From: Steinernema hermaphroditum
Lineage: Eukaryota; Nematoda; Chromadorea; Rhabditida; Steinernematidae
DNA: 64,000 nucleotides
Reading direction: 5' to 3'
Assembly (NCBI GenBank): GCA_030435675.1
Contig: CM059622.1
Span: forward strand, 6,262,001 to 6,326,000
Shown: positions 34,802 through 45,376 of the stretch, one piece after another
How positions within the stretch are numbered: the stretch's first letter is position 1
Layout of the letters: the number at the start of each line of letters is the position of its first letter
Made by a program: the position numbers and the translations under genes
Notes under the pieces: generated by a model
Databases searched by the model: none
The model's input: only the letters and a program-made list of their open reading frames with translations
What the model was told of the DNA's origin: nothing

Positions 34802-36078
34802 TCATCCTCCCTTCGACTTGATGAACGCTTGGTAATCGGTGATGAACTGCGCGATATCCGATTCCTGAATGGCCTGAAATAGATCCATAAGAAACAGGCA
34901 CTGGCTCCGAGGCGTACTTTCTTGTTTTCAGCGAGACTGAAAATGACACGGTGCATGTAAATGTACTGGACGTCGGTTTGCACGGATCCATGACGGTGAA
35001 CGCGGAGCTCCTTGACGATATCGGCCATGTTGACGGGCTCTCCGTTCTGCAGGCTCACCTGACACATATCGAGGCCGACGATGGTGCCCGTGCGCCCTGA
35101 ATAGGTTGTGCGATTATAAATATTTCGAAAGAAGGGGCTTACCGATACCGGCGGAGCAGTGGACGATGACGGGAGCTAGAGGCGCTACCTTTCGGACGAG
35201 ACGCAGGCAGGCGAGGTGATTGTCAGGAACGCCGCGGTCGGGCCAACCGTTCCAGAGGATGTGGTCAACACGGTGCGTCTGTCCCTGCCAGGAGAGCTCA
35301 AGATTCGAGGAAGTGAGCATCTTCTCGGGGTCGTGAACCTTCACGTTGCGGATGGTGAGCAGACCAGAAGTCATTTGTTCGCCTTCCTTGGCGGGCCAGT
35401 ACTGCTCACACTTTTTCTTACCCATCTCCATGACGCCGCAAAGCATGACAATGCTCTTGCACTTCTCCTGCCACACGAGCCTCCAGAAATCTTCCACGGT
35501 CTTCTCCGTCGGACCTTGCGTGCAGATGTAGCGCTTCTCACCGTGTACCGGCACCCAGTTTGCGTGGATGTAGTCGTTCGGATGCCCCGGCGGCCAAGTC
35601 AGCACCACACGGCCCTCATCACCGCATACCACGTCTGAAAATCGTGATCAGAATAGGGAAGCTTCTCCAGGACGTACCCTTGTAGCGGTTCTTGTCCATG
35701 TTGTGGTCGAAGGCGGTCCTCGAGATGGGCGTCTTCAGAGAAGCAGCTCTCGTCTCGTTAAAATCCTTGACGAGCTTCGCAACGCCCGTCTTCGTCGCTT
35801 CAAGGCAGAATTCCCGCAGCTGTGCCTTATCGGCGCCTCCTAGACCCGTCGACGGCCTCTTTGATATCCGTACCTTTGAGTCGCCTTTGCGCTCTTTGCC
35901 TCTCGGCAAATTCCGCTCCATTTGAGTTCCGTCATCGTTCAACTCGTCTTCTAAACAACAAAGTCAAATATACATTGGTACCAGAGCACTCACCCTTCAT
36001 TGTTCCCTTGCCGGGTTTGTCCTTCTGGTTCGACTTTCGGCGTGACTGTGGCTTCATTACCAAACTCTTCGAAGTCAT
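34802..36078 (-). CDS. protein tyrosine phosphatase, nematode single-domain type (copy 2)
   Basis: Exons 36078-35994, 35950-35678, 35634-35143, 35096-34918 and 34873-34802 join in phase to 366 residues, the same length and exon plan as copy 1. The catalytic set is complete: NDYIHANWV, WPDRGVPD, HCSAGIGRTG (Cys279, Arg285) and QTDVQYIYMH. It differs from copy 1 mainly in the N-terminus (MTSKSLVMKPQSRRK and an acidic DELNDDGTQ linker), in the region GEQMTSGLLT to VHDPEK, and in the last exon (AIQESDIAQFITDYQ). It probably acts on phosphotyrosine in the cytosol. Its substrate is unknown. It lies in inverted orientation to copy 1, with four unrelated genes between them. Confidence 0.82.
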
Positions 36079-37815
36079 CCAGAAGACGTGGAACTGCGGC
36101 GGAGGCGAAGGACGGCCAGCACGAGGCACGAACGACTTCTACAAATGAGATCAGTGAAGTGACTGACCGCTCCTCTGCAGTGCGGCAGACGGTCTAGACT
36201 TCTCCAAAAGCACTCTTGCCTGGGTGTACTCTACGTTGTCTCGAGGATGCAACCAGTTTGGACACTTTTGTAGAACGATGACATACTTGGATGTTTTAAG
36301 GGTGGCATGCAAGGGAGAAAGAAACATGGAAATTCGAGGCCTGCGTACCGCGCTTTGCTGTACTGTATTTATCAAGGGACTGGTTAGTCTTTATTTGTTT
36401 TGTTTAGTTGTGCGGGCGCTCAGCACAAACAAGCGTCTACCAGCGCAAACAGCGAAGGACAACAGACTACCGTATAGGATAACAGGTCGCCTCAGGGCGA
36501 TCGTTTGAAGACCCGGGTACATAGTAGTTGCCTCCGTTTTATTCAGAAAAAGCCGTCACATACTTTTATGCCGCACGCGCGGGGTAGAAATGACGTCATA
36601 CGCACGGCTCAACGAAAAAAGACGCACGTGCGGCTTGTGACCTTACAATACAACCAGGCCTTAATAATTTAACCTCAATGTGCTGAAGCACTCCTGCGCT
36701 AATAACAGTAGACAACAAATCACCAGCTTGTCTATTATTGCATACACGTTATGGCATGCGAGGTACATGTTAAGCACCTATTTAAATGGATAGTTGCACC
36801 TATTTAAGTGGACAAGTTGCGCCAAGGCTTGATCTTCGAGTAGAACATGGTCTGTAGACATAAGCTGAAGGCTCCCATGAGAAACAGAGTTTGAGACCGA
36901 AGATGCTCCAGAAAGCCCGTCAATTGCTTTAAAAACAAAATTACACTGTGTCACAGTAAAAGGCCTGAATTATATATGGCATGTAGTGGGGAATGGTATG
37001 ATCCGTACTGTGACTGCGAGCGAAAAGGTCGGCCATGCAGCATACACAAATTCCACAATCGTTGCCGTTATTTTTCAGAGGACCATGCTAAAAATGTTGA
37101 ATGGGATAAATTGTGGCTTATCTTTTAACGGTAACGATAGCGATAAACCTTCTTTGCTAAGAAATGAATCAAGGTTATGCTCCTCTTGGGTGGCCTGGAA
37201 TATCTGCAGAATTATGACCAGAGATGGGCACCAACGGATCGGATCGGCTAGCGGTTCAACCGATGTGTGAGCTGCTTGGCGGATCGTCTGGCGCCAGCCG
37301 TCAACCGGTTGTTGTCCTTCGGCTGTCTTTTACAACGATTCCCCTGTACGTGTTGTTGTCCTCTACCAGAACCCAGCGCTAACGTTCGATCGAACGGATG
37401 CTGTCGTCCTTTCCCGACTCTCGCAACGATTACCTTGTATTTGTTGTCCTTTACCGTAACGCAGTGCAAACGCTTGCAAAATTTCGTTTGCACTGTGGGT
37501 GCTGACTCGCACAAGCAATGAGCCACACACGATGGAACTACAGTAACCCGTAGTTTCCACATGGAATCAGTGTAGGAGCCAAACTTTTGGTAAACGACTG
37601 AGAGGTTTTATGCTGCCATATAGCATTCCCCGGGTGTCCAAATCGTCAGTCCTCAGCTGTATCCCTTGAATCAGTTCGTGATTTTCGGCTTAAAAACGTT
37701 TCGGTCCTGTTCTTCACTATTTTGTATTTTTCGAAGCGTTTTTCATATTCTTCTTTAATTAAATGCAACAGCTATTAGTCAAATAGAGCTGCACGAGCGC
37801 CCATTATTCCCACTA
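36079..37815. other. intergenic with small repeats
   Basis: No gene is supported. It holds a 23-bp tandem dimer (CACCTATTTAA...GTTG) at about 36775-36822 and a two-unit degenerate tandem repeat of about 88 bp between 37300 and 37490. An imperfect inverted motif GTCACA..GCCGCACG / CGTGCGGCTTGTGAC lies at about 36555-36643. Confidence 0.45.
37300..37490. repeat. degenerate tandem dimer, unit about 88 bp
   Basis: TTGTTGTCCTCTACCAGAAC and TTGTTGTCCTTTACCGTAAC recur about 88 bp apart, each preceded by a CAACGATT block. No more units are seen. Confidence 0.5.
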
Positions 37816-38000
37816 ACAAGGAAGGTCCCTGAAATGATACACGCCGATTTGGCTCAAACTTTATACACTGGCAGAACTGTGGACGTGAAGTGCAGTGACG
37901 TTTGCCGCACCGGCAGCATCTCATGGGAGAGGGTCTAAAAACAGGTTAAAAGATAGGGATTAGGGTATATAGTGCTGTTGAAGCCCTTTAGAAGACAAGG

Positions 38001-38064
38001 ACCGCGTGGTGTAGTGGTTAAGGTGCCTTTTTTTCCGCAGGGTTCGATCCCCGTCGACGGCATA
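38001..38064 (+). pseudogene. tRNA-like sequence in repeat arm 1
   Basis: A-box-like TGGTGTAGTGGTTAAGGTG and B-box-like GGTTCGATCCC at 38041-38051, but the anticodon region is replaced by a T8 run and no cloverleaf can be drawn. tRNA-derived, not a tRNA gene. Confidence 0.55.
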
Positions 38065-38269
38065 ACGCTTTCCTTGGCGTTACTATCTTCGCCAATATCT
38101 TTAACCCCTTTTAATCACACAAAAATCGTTTGATTTTAAAGAATGGGAAGCTGTGACCAGGGTACCATTACGTTATCGCTGTGTGTGTTCGTTGTGCTAC
38201 TATCGTAAATGGCGATTTTCGTGCATTTTAAAGGGTTAAAGACATATGCGAAGACGGCAAGGCCAAGAA

Positions 38270-38352
38270 AAACGGTTTGCCCTCGATGGGCATCGAACCC
38301 GATGGAAAAAGGAGCGCGGTAGTCCGACACGTTAACCACTACACCACACCGT
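38270..38352 (-). pseudogene. tRNA-like sequence in repeat arm 2
   Basis: Minus strand: TGGTGTAGTGGTTAACGTG then GGTTCGATGCC, with a better preserved interior (GTCGGACTACCGCGCTCC) than arm 1, but still without a clean cloverleaf or anticodon arm. Homologous to the tRNA-like core of the first arm. Confidence 0.55.
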
Positions 38353-38537
38353 TATCGCCTTCTTACGGGCTTCAACAGCACTATATCACACATCCCCTAT
38401 CTCTTAACCCGTTTTTAGACCCTCTCCCATGAGATGCTGCCGGTGCGGCAAACGTCACAGCACTTCACGTCCACAGCTCTACCAGTGTATAAAGTTTCAG
38501 CCAAATCGGCGTGTATCACTTCAGAGACTTTCCTTGT

Positions 38538-39497
38538 ATGTAAGAAGATCTCGATGCACAATAGAATGGATGTCAACTTGAAAATAAGGTTTGGCCGTCC
38601 TGGAACAGGATTGTTTTCTGGTTCGGTCTGTATTTCCGCATTCCATAGTCCATCTCTTGCAGTCCCTACGTGTACACAGTAGCCATGAACGACGTCCACT
38701 TGATGCGATCTTCCCGCTACCCTGCTTAATCAGTTGGAAACGTTTCAATTAACAGAAAGGTGCTTTTTCCATGTTCTTGGGAAAACACTTTACCAGTGAA
38801 CCTCAAATGTATGGAAATGTATGTATGAATCAGGAGTTCTTTCGCCGTCATAAATTGCCGCGTATGCATGAGAGTCTAGTGATGTGGTTCAGGCCTTGGA
38901 AGTTCTGCATATATTGGGTTATTGATCAAAAGGTACCAAATGAGAAACGCTGAACGCACTTAACTCTCACCCCACAGTATGATTCGTCGCTTGTCCATTG
39001 TTTTCATTTTGGATGCCTGTAGCCCTAACTGTAAGCTGGCGGTGGGGCATCCACGTTCTTGGTCGGAAGCCACTGCTCCGCGACACACGGAATAGAAAAC
39101 TTGAGGGATTTTACGCATTTTACGCTAAGATTCAGTGGATTTCTCAAAGCAGAACTTCGAAGGAGGATATGCAATGAGTTGCAACTGCTTTAACACGATT
39201 TTTTTCGTGATCCTATGTCGTTTGAAACGCGCCTTCCGATGTTACGATCCTTGTTTCCCAAAAGGTTCTATACGAAGTTGGCTGAAGGTTGCGTCTATCA
39301 GAATTTATTACTAGGAATCTGCCGTACTTTTGTGCATTGTTTTTGCCCCAAGAATAGCTATATTCCTGACCTACGGTAGGTGCAGGAATATGTACAAGCT
39401 TCTTAGAAAGTTTCTGCTTGAATTCCCTAATTATGATCTTGAGTTTAGATCTAGGTTGAATCCTCTAAACAGTTCCTCAAACGACAATAGAAAGGAT
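38538..39497. other. intergenic, no gene seen
   Basis: Between the tRNA-derived repeat pair and the composite repeat block. No coding segment, RNA or repeat is supported here. Confidence 0.45.
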
Positions 39498-39823
39498 GCC
39501 GCAGGTTTAATTGCCTCGGCGACATGAAGAGTCGTCGGAAATGTCTCTTTGAATTCGAAATAATGTCCGATTGAAAAGGAGGAGTTAATTGTCGAGTGGC
39601 AACAAGGTGCCTACCGTACTTCGCAGCCTTTGAGGCGCCGACCCAAGCCTGTGGATTCCCGTGGCGACAGATCTGTGCATTCCGTGACGGTCCTCCAATT
39701 CGGCGACCTTGACTCCGTCGAAATGATCGATTCGCGGATGTTAGCGGCGTTTTGATGTTGCGACCGACCTTCGGGCCGCCGACGTCGTTTACGCCGTTAT
39801 GACACGCCGAGGGACACTTTCGG
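39498..39823. repeat. 326-bp repeat C, left inverted copy
   Basis: Nearly identical in reverse complement to 42209-42534, with only a few substitutions over 326 bp. The open frames that run through both copies are shared only because the DNA is shared. No protein family is recognised. Confidence 0.85.
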
Positions 39824-39979
39824 ACAATTATGTTGGGTAATTCTGAGTTCACCAAAGGTGAATCGCCGTCATCATTCCGCCATCTGTCGGCGACGTTTAT
39901 CGCCCGATCGGCACACGACCGACGCAACATTTCGTAGCCGTTAGCACTCTTTATGGTGATCGCTCCCCAAATTAAGTGT

Positions 39980-40486
39980 TCTTTGTCCCTTTCGGCGCCT
40001 CTCCCGCAACAATTAATTCGTTTTATTAATCGCCGTGTGTGGTAGAGGGACTACGGTAGTCCCTTTTCGGCGTCGCTCCATAAATTCGGCATGCAAATGA
40101 GAGTCTATCGGCATGCATCCCGGGCCCACAGCTGTCACCATATGCGTCCGCGGAGATGGCGGCGACGCGGAGTGCGCAGTCCTAAGTGTCCGATTACGTC
40201 TGGAGGCCCATCTGAGGTGCGTTAGCCGCTGGCGCCGATGCCTCGTGACAGCTCAAAGAAAACATCTGCTGGCGAAGTCGCAACATTCGAAACCACCCGT
40301 TAGGGCTGCGGACCGGAACGGACCCTTTTTGGCGCGAAGCCCGGCCACGGGCTAATTAGCGGAGAGACTATCAGCGACGGAATCTGGACCGCCGAAGCGC
40401 GAAGAAACAACAATCGCGCGTTGCGCCACTCGGAGTGACCTTTGTTGATTGCATAATTGACATCTTCACCCGCAAAATGTCACTTC
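39980..40486. repeat. 507-bp repeat A, copy 1
   Basis: Direct repeat of 44307-44813 with three differences noticed in 507 bp. Contains the palindrome GGGACTACGGTAGTCCC, an octamer ATGCAAAT and the same 80-codon open frame in both copies, which I regard as passenger sequence. Confidence 0.88.
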
Positions 40487-40842
40487 GATTGGGCGAATTT
40501 GAATACAGGTGAACCGAGATAATCATCTTACGGAAACTGTCACTCATTCCTTAATGAGTCGACCTCTCGCGAATTCGAAAGTAGGCGAGAAGCGCGTCGC
40601 CGCCAGGTCGATGGAGATAACACGGAGATGTCGCCTAATCCCGGGCGATCGAGCAGATCATCCAAAGTTAATCCTCGGGAGGATGTCAAGTGGAAATGAA
40701 GCTACAGGTGGATCCTTATCTCACGAGCGAACTAATCTCTTGATTGGACTCATAATGTAAAAGGGTATCCATGAATGGATTGATCTATGGTAACGTGTAT
40801 GGTAGTGTGATTGACCCACTCACAGCCACGAGCGAGCCGGAA

Positions 40843-41064
40843 AACTCTGAAAGCGACAAAAGAAGAAAATCAAGGAAAGAAAAATCTAAATTTCAACATG
40901 TAAAGGTGCAAGAGGTTGCGTAGAGAGCGATCTTTCTTTTATCTCTACCCAAGCTTTCTTAGGGCTTCACAAAAGCACAAGATCTACGCAACCTCTTGCA
41001 CCTTTACATGTTGAAATTTAGATTTTTCTTTCCTTGATTTTCTTCTTTTGTCGCTTTCAGAGTT
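40843..41064. repeat. perfect 81-bp-arm hairpin (foldback)
   Basis: The left arm (40843-40923) and right arm (40984-41064) are exact reverse complements over 81 bp with a 60-nt loop. Arms begin AACTCTGAAAGCG and end GGTTGCGTAG. It lies in the segment that separates repeats A and B in copy 1 and is absent from copy 2. Confidence 0.92.
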
Positions 41065-41262
41065 GTCCATCGTGAAAGCATGCGAATGGAAAGGCGTACT
41101 TTGCAGGCATTTTTTATAGTCTGATCTCACGGTGAATGATAGTTAAGTACTTAACAAAACGTAACAAGGATCGATTTATGATTGGTGCTTTTGTATCTGA
41201 TTTGTTCGCATCGTGCATTTCGCGTGAGACGTGATATAACCGTTTCAGTGAAATAAACGGCG

Positions 41263-41768
41263 ATGTTTTCATAACCTTGAACGGTCGGCGGTCTCGAGCG
41301 GACCCCCTGAGGCGTTTGAGATCGGCAAAAATAAGTGAGTGACCCCTGAAGGTTAATTGACTTCGGAGGACCGCTCCCACCGGATTCCTCTCTGACCACC
41401 CACGTCGCCGCCTGGCTCCGCGCCTATCGGGGTCATTTCGGTCGGATTTCAGTGCGTTCTCACGTTCCTCTTTCCGTCACATTGCGCAACTCGCCAATTA
41501 CCTACCGTAATCGGCACCAATTGCCTTCCGGCGATGGGACCCCGCTGATTGGCCCAATTACCGTAACCCGATTAGGGAGAAAGCGCTTTGTCCGTTCTCG
41601 AGTGCACTTCGCTGGAAAAACATTCGAATCGAATTAGGCCCGGAAGACGGATCCGGCGCTACCGTATCTGGAGACGCGTGTGGCCACTGGTAAACAACTC
41701 AATTAAACGATTCGAATTGCCGTTGCGCAACCCTGAGATAAACAGTCCGTGTGGGGTGAATCCGTGGA
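41263..41768. repeat. 506-bp repeat B, copy 1
   Basis: Direct repeat of 44871-45376 at about 99% identity by eye. Contains several TACCGTA motifs, which are also conserved in the other copy. Confidence 0.88.
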
Positions 41769-42208
41769 TGGAGAGGCGCCGTGGCGAGCAGCTGATGGAG
41801 TTGCAGGTGTTTATATTGCGCAGTGATCACCGTGAAATATGGTTGTTTACGGTAAGGTCTTGATACATCTGAACTGACGTCCCTCTCCATTTACAGTTGA
41901 TCCCCAGTATCTTCGAAAAATCGCAACTCGCTACCGTATTCCTTCGTGAGTGACAAGCCGTGTTTGACCTCCGGTGGACGGACAAATTGGGAGTTCGGGG
42001 AGCGTGGAGACCTTGGCACGCTGTAAAGAAGACGATAATTGCACGGTTGGCATCTCGATGATCGGAATTAGGTCCTAACACGCTCATCACACAATCGTGC
42101 GCCAAACCGCGACTGATCTTATCGCCGCAATTGAGATACCAGCAGTGATTATGTACTTCCTTCGTCCCTGTTGACCTCTGCACCACTCAGCCAAATTGTG
42201 TGTAAACG

Positions 42209-42534
42209 CCGAAAGTGTCCCTCGGCGTGTCATAACGGCGCAAACGACGTCGGCGGCCCGAAGGTCGGTCGCAACATCAAAACGCCGCTAACATCCGCGA
42301 ATCGATCATTTCGACGGAGTCAAGGTCGCCGAATTGGAGGACCGTCACGGAATGCACAGATCTGTCGCCACGGGAATCCACAGGCTTGGGTCGGCGCCTC
42401 AAAGGCTGCGAAGTACGGTAGGCACCTTGTTGCCACTCGACAATTAACTCCTCCTTTTCAATCGGACATTATTTCGAATTCAAAGAGACATTTCCGACGA
42501 CTCTTCATGTCGCCGAGGCAATTAAACTTGCGGC
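42209..42534. repeat. 326-bp repeat C, right inverted copy
   Basis: Reverse complement of 39498-39823. Together the two C copies bracket repeats A1, the hairpin and B1, like the long terminal inverted repeats of a 3.0-kb element, though no target-site duplication is evident. Confidence 0.85.
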
Positions 42535-44306
42535 GTTGTTCGCATGGAACGAAGTTTCTTTATATCGACCTTCATATGTCAAGAACAATAAATACTTTGA
42601 AATGCATTACACGTCTTACCCAGTAAAGATAACACGGACCGCTATGATGATTACATTATATTATGATACTATGATTACAAGGCTGCTATGATATCAAAAT
42701 AGAAGAGGCGTGATAAATCGATACATTTCGTTGGGTATTTTGGTATGCGTCTCAAAGTTTTGTTACAGGGCGAACAGGTTTGCACTGACAGTGACAAGTT
42801 CACTTTTGGCGAGTAGAAGAATGCTTTTGCTACACCTTCCTACAAACGTGCATAATGAAAACCTACAATCGAATAATCTGTGCTGCGCACATTCACTTGA
42901 TATGGACTTCAATGCGTGTACTGTACAAAGACAAAGACCTTCTTGCTACGATTATCCAAAACTTATGTTCTTTTTATATCGCTTAATGCAAAAAAATTTT
43001 CTTTCAGATGACTGAAAGGTTTTCACAGGCGAAACTTTTCACTATTTTCGCTACCAAATGCGGGCGACCAGGAGAATCGTCACTGGTTCGCGTATAAGGC
43101 AAAGTCAAGCAAGAAAAAATCCAGGCTTGGCTGAGGATTATGTCCAGGTATTTAAGGTTGCGGGCAAGCGAAACGAAGAAGAGCAGAAACGTATTCATTT
43201 TTGTGATTTCATTTGTATTTTAAACGGGCCCGAATGGCGAGCTTTGTAGTCTTGACAGCTTAGCATACGGTTCAAACATTGGTTGTCCTTTTTGCGATTT
43301 TTGGAACGACGATTCTGTGACATAACCATACCACCTATGACCAAATGACGTGTGACATATGACCAAATCGCAAATTTTGGTTTATTCAGAGCCACAGGCG
43401 ACTTCTTGTCGAAAAAAAACTTTTCCCCTAACAAATCTCCAGAAAATTTACATGTTTCTCGAGATGTAAACCGCACAACAAATTACGTACCCCACAGTTA
43501 AAAAATCCAAAAGTGGAGCTTCCTCTCTGGAGTCCGCTTGGTGGAGTGCTTAAAAATAGCAAATGAGTGCTGTTTTGAAAGAATTTTTTTCCTGAAAAAA
43601 ATGTCGAAATCCCTCAAATTCGACGATTTTCTCACTACTAAGTAGGGTAAAGTGGACCAAACAAAATCTGATTTTTTACCGGAAAGTAATTTTTAATGAA
43701 ATGTCTGTCCTTTAAGCCAGGAGACCAACGGAAAGCGAACTTAAATTGAGTTTCGCGTCTTTGTGCTCATATTATTTCTTGGTGTTCCGGCTGAGTGGAC
43801 AGAATCGTGGCGAGTACCCCATGATGATTCTTTCGCTACACACATTTCTTAGGGAGCACACAAGGTGAGGCCTATTTCCATAGATTAAAAGGGAAATCTT
43901 GTTGATCTTAGTTTGCAAAATTTAATGACTTTTGATTACAATTAGTGTAGTTGAGCAAATTGCATCCCATTTTAAACAACTTTCATTGTATTGCAGAACA
44001 GAACTTTATAGTCAACCTTTAGGCCGTCTAGATTCAGACGGTTTGTGAACGATATCAACGATCCTATGCGTTCTGCTTGATTCATTTTTTCCTTGCATCT
44101 GCTCACCAGGAACAAACCCGTACAAGCCATGGCGAGCTCCACTATACGGTCCCCATCCTCGATCCCAACCATACCCACTTCCTTGTCCCCTATCCCGACA
44201 TCTCCGTGTCGATCTCCGTCGCCGCTTTGTCGCAACATTTGTCCGGTCATTAACACCCTCGTCATCCCTTTTATGATCACACAAGCGATTACTCACTCTC
44301 CAAGAC
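42535..44306. other. intergenic, no gene supported
   Basis: AT-rich and featureless up to about 44.0 kb. At 44040-44300 the minus strand has two overlapping open frames, one Arg/Gly-rich (RDRGQGSGYGWDRGWG). Neither has splice or family support. Confidence 0.4.
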
Positions 44307-44813
44307 TCTTTGTCCCTTTCGGCGCCTCTCCCGCAACAATTAATTCGTTTTATTAATCGCCGTGTGTGGTAGAGGGACTACGGTAGTCCCTTTTCGGCGT
44401 CGCTCCATAAATTCGGCATGCAAATGAGAGTCCATCGGCATGCATCCCGGGCCCACATCTGTCACCATATGCGTCCGCGGAGATGGCGGCGACGCGGAGT
44501 GCGCAGTCCTAAGTGTCCGATTACGTCTGGAGGCCCATCTGAGGTGCGTTAGCCGCTGGCGCCGATGCCTCGTGACAGCTCAAAGAAAACATCTGCCGGC
44601 GAAGTCGCAACATTCGAAACCACCCGTTAGGGCTGCGGACCGGAACGGACCCTTTTTGGCGCGAAGCCCGGCCACGGGCTAATTAGCGGAGAGACTATCA
44701 GCGACGGAATCTGGACCGCCGAAGCGCGAAGAAACAACAATCGCGCGTTGCGCCACTCGGAGTGACCTTTGTTGATTGCATAATTGACATCTTCACCCGC
44801 AAAATGTCACTTC
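44307..44813. repeat. 507-bp repeat A, copy 2
   Basis: Direct repeat of 39980-40486. In this copy A and B are only 57 bp apart (44814-44870), against 776 bp in copy 1. Confidence 0.88.
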
Positions 44814-44870
44814 CATCTCGGAGTTTTTAGGAACATTTTGACTGAAGAAGGCGATAAGCGAGAAATGGTT

Positions 44871-45376
44871 ATGTTTTCATAACCTTGAACGGTCGGCGGT
44901 CTCGAGCGGACCCCCTGAGGCGTTTGAGATCGGCAAAAATAAGTGAGTGACCTCTGAAGGTTAATTGACTTCGGAGGACCGCTCCCACCGGATTCCTCTC
45001 TGACCACCCACGTCGCCGCCTGGCTCCGCGCCTATCGGGGTCATTTCGGTCGGATTTCAGTGCGTTCTCACGTTCCTCTTTCCGTCACATTGCGCAACTC
45101 GCCAATTACCTACCGTAATCGGCACCAATTGCCTTCCGGCGATGGGACCCCGCTGATTGGCCCAATTACCGTAACCCGATTAGGGAGAAAGCGCTTTGTC
45201 CGTTCTCGAGTGCACTTCGCTGGAAAAACATTCGAATCGAATTAGGCCCGGAAGACGGATCCGGCGCTACCGTATCTGGAGACGCGTGTGGCCACTCGTA
45301 AACAACTCAATTAAAAGATTCGAATTGCCATTGCGCAACCCTGAGATAAACAGTCCGTGTGGGGTGAATGCGTGGG
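44871..45376. repeat. 506-bp repeat B, copy 2
   Basis: Direct repeat of 41263-41768. Sequence identity to copy 1 ends abruptly after GGGGTGAAT at about 45369-45376. Confidence 0.88.

Larger units (their letters stand above)
37816..38537. repeat. inverted pair of tRNA-derived repeat units
   Basis: Two divergent copies of one element face each other: about 37816-38135 (plus) and 38537-38223 (minus). Shared blocks, read outside-in, are ACAAGGAA.GTC.CTGAA.TGATACACGCC, a TTTATACACTGG segment, CATCTCATGGGAGAGGGTCT, AGTGCTGTTGAAGCCC, a tRNA-like core, and TCTTCGC..AT.TCTTTAACCC. Each core has an A box (TGGTGTAGTGGTTAA) and a B box (GGTTCGAT.CC). The units look like SINE- or MITE-type repeats carrying a tRNA-derived segment, with arms of roughly 310 bp and a spacer of about 90 bp. 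Confidence 0.65.

Noticed and set aside
39451..42626. 150-codon frames shared at 39.5-39.9 kb (minus) and 42.2-42.6 kb (plus)
   Set aside because: Identical only because repeat C is duplicated in inverted orientation; no codon-level constraint or family visible.
43972..44296. Arg/Gly-rich minus-strand frames
   Set aside because: Two overlapping frames of equal length, neither with splice signals; the RGG-like look probably reflects base composition.
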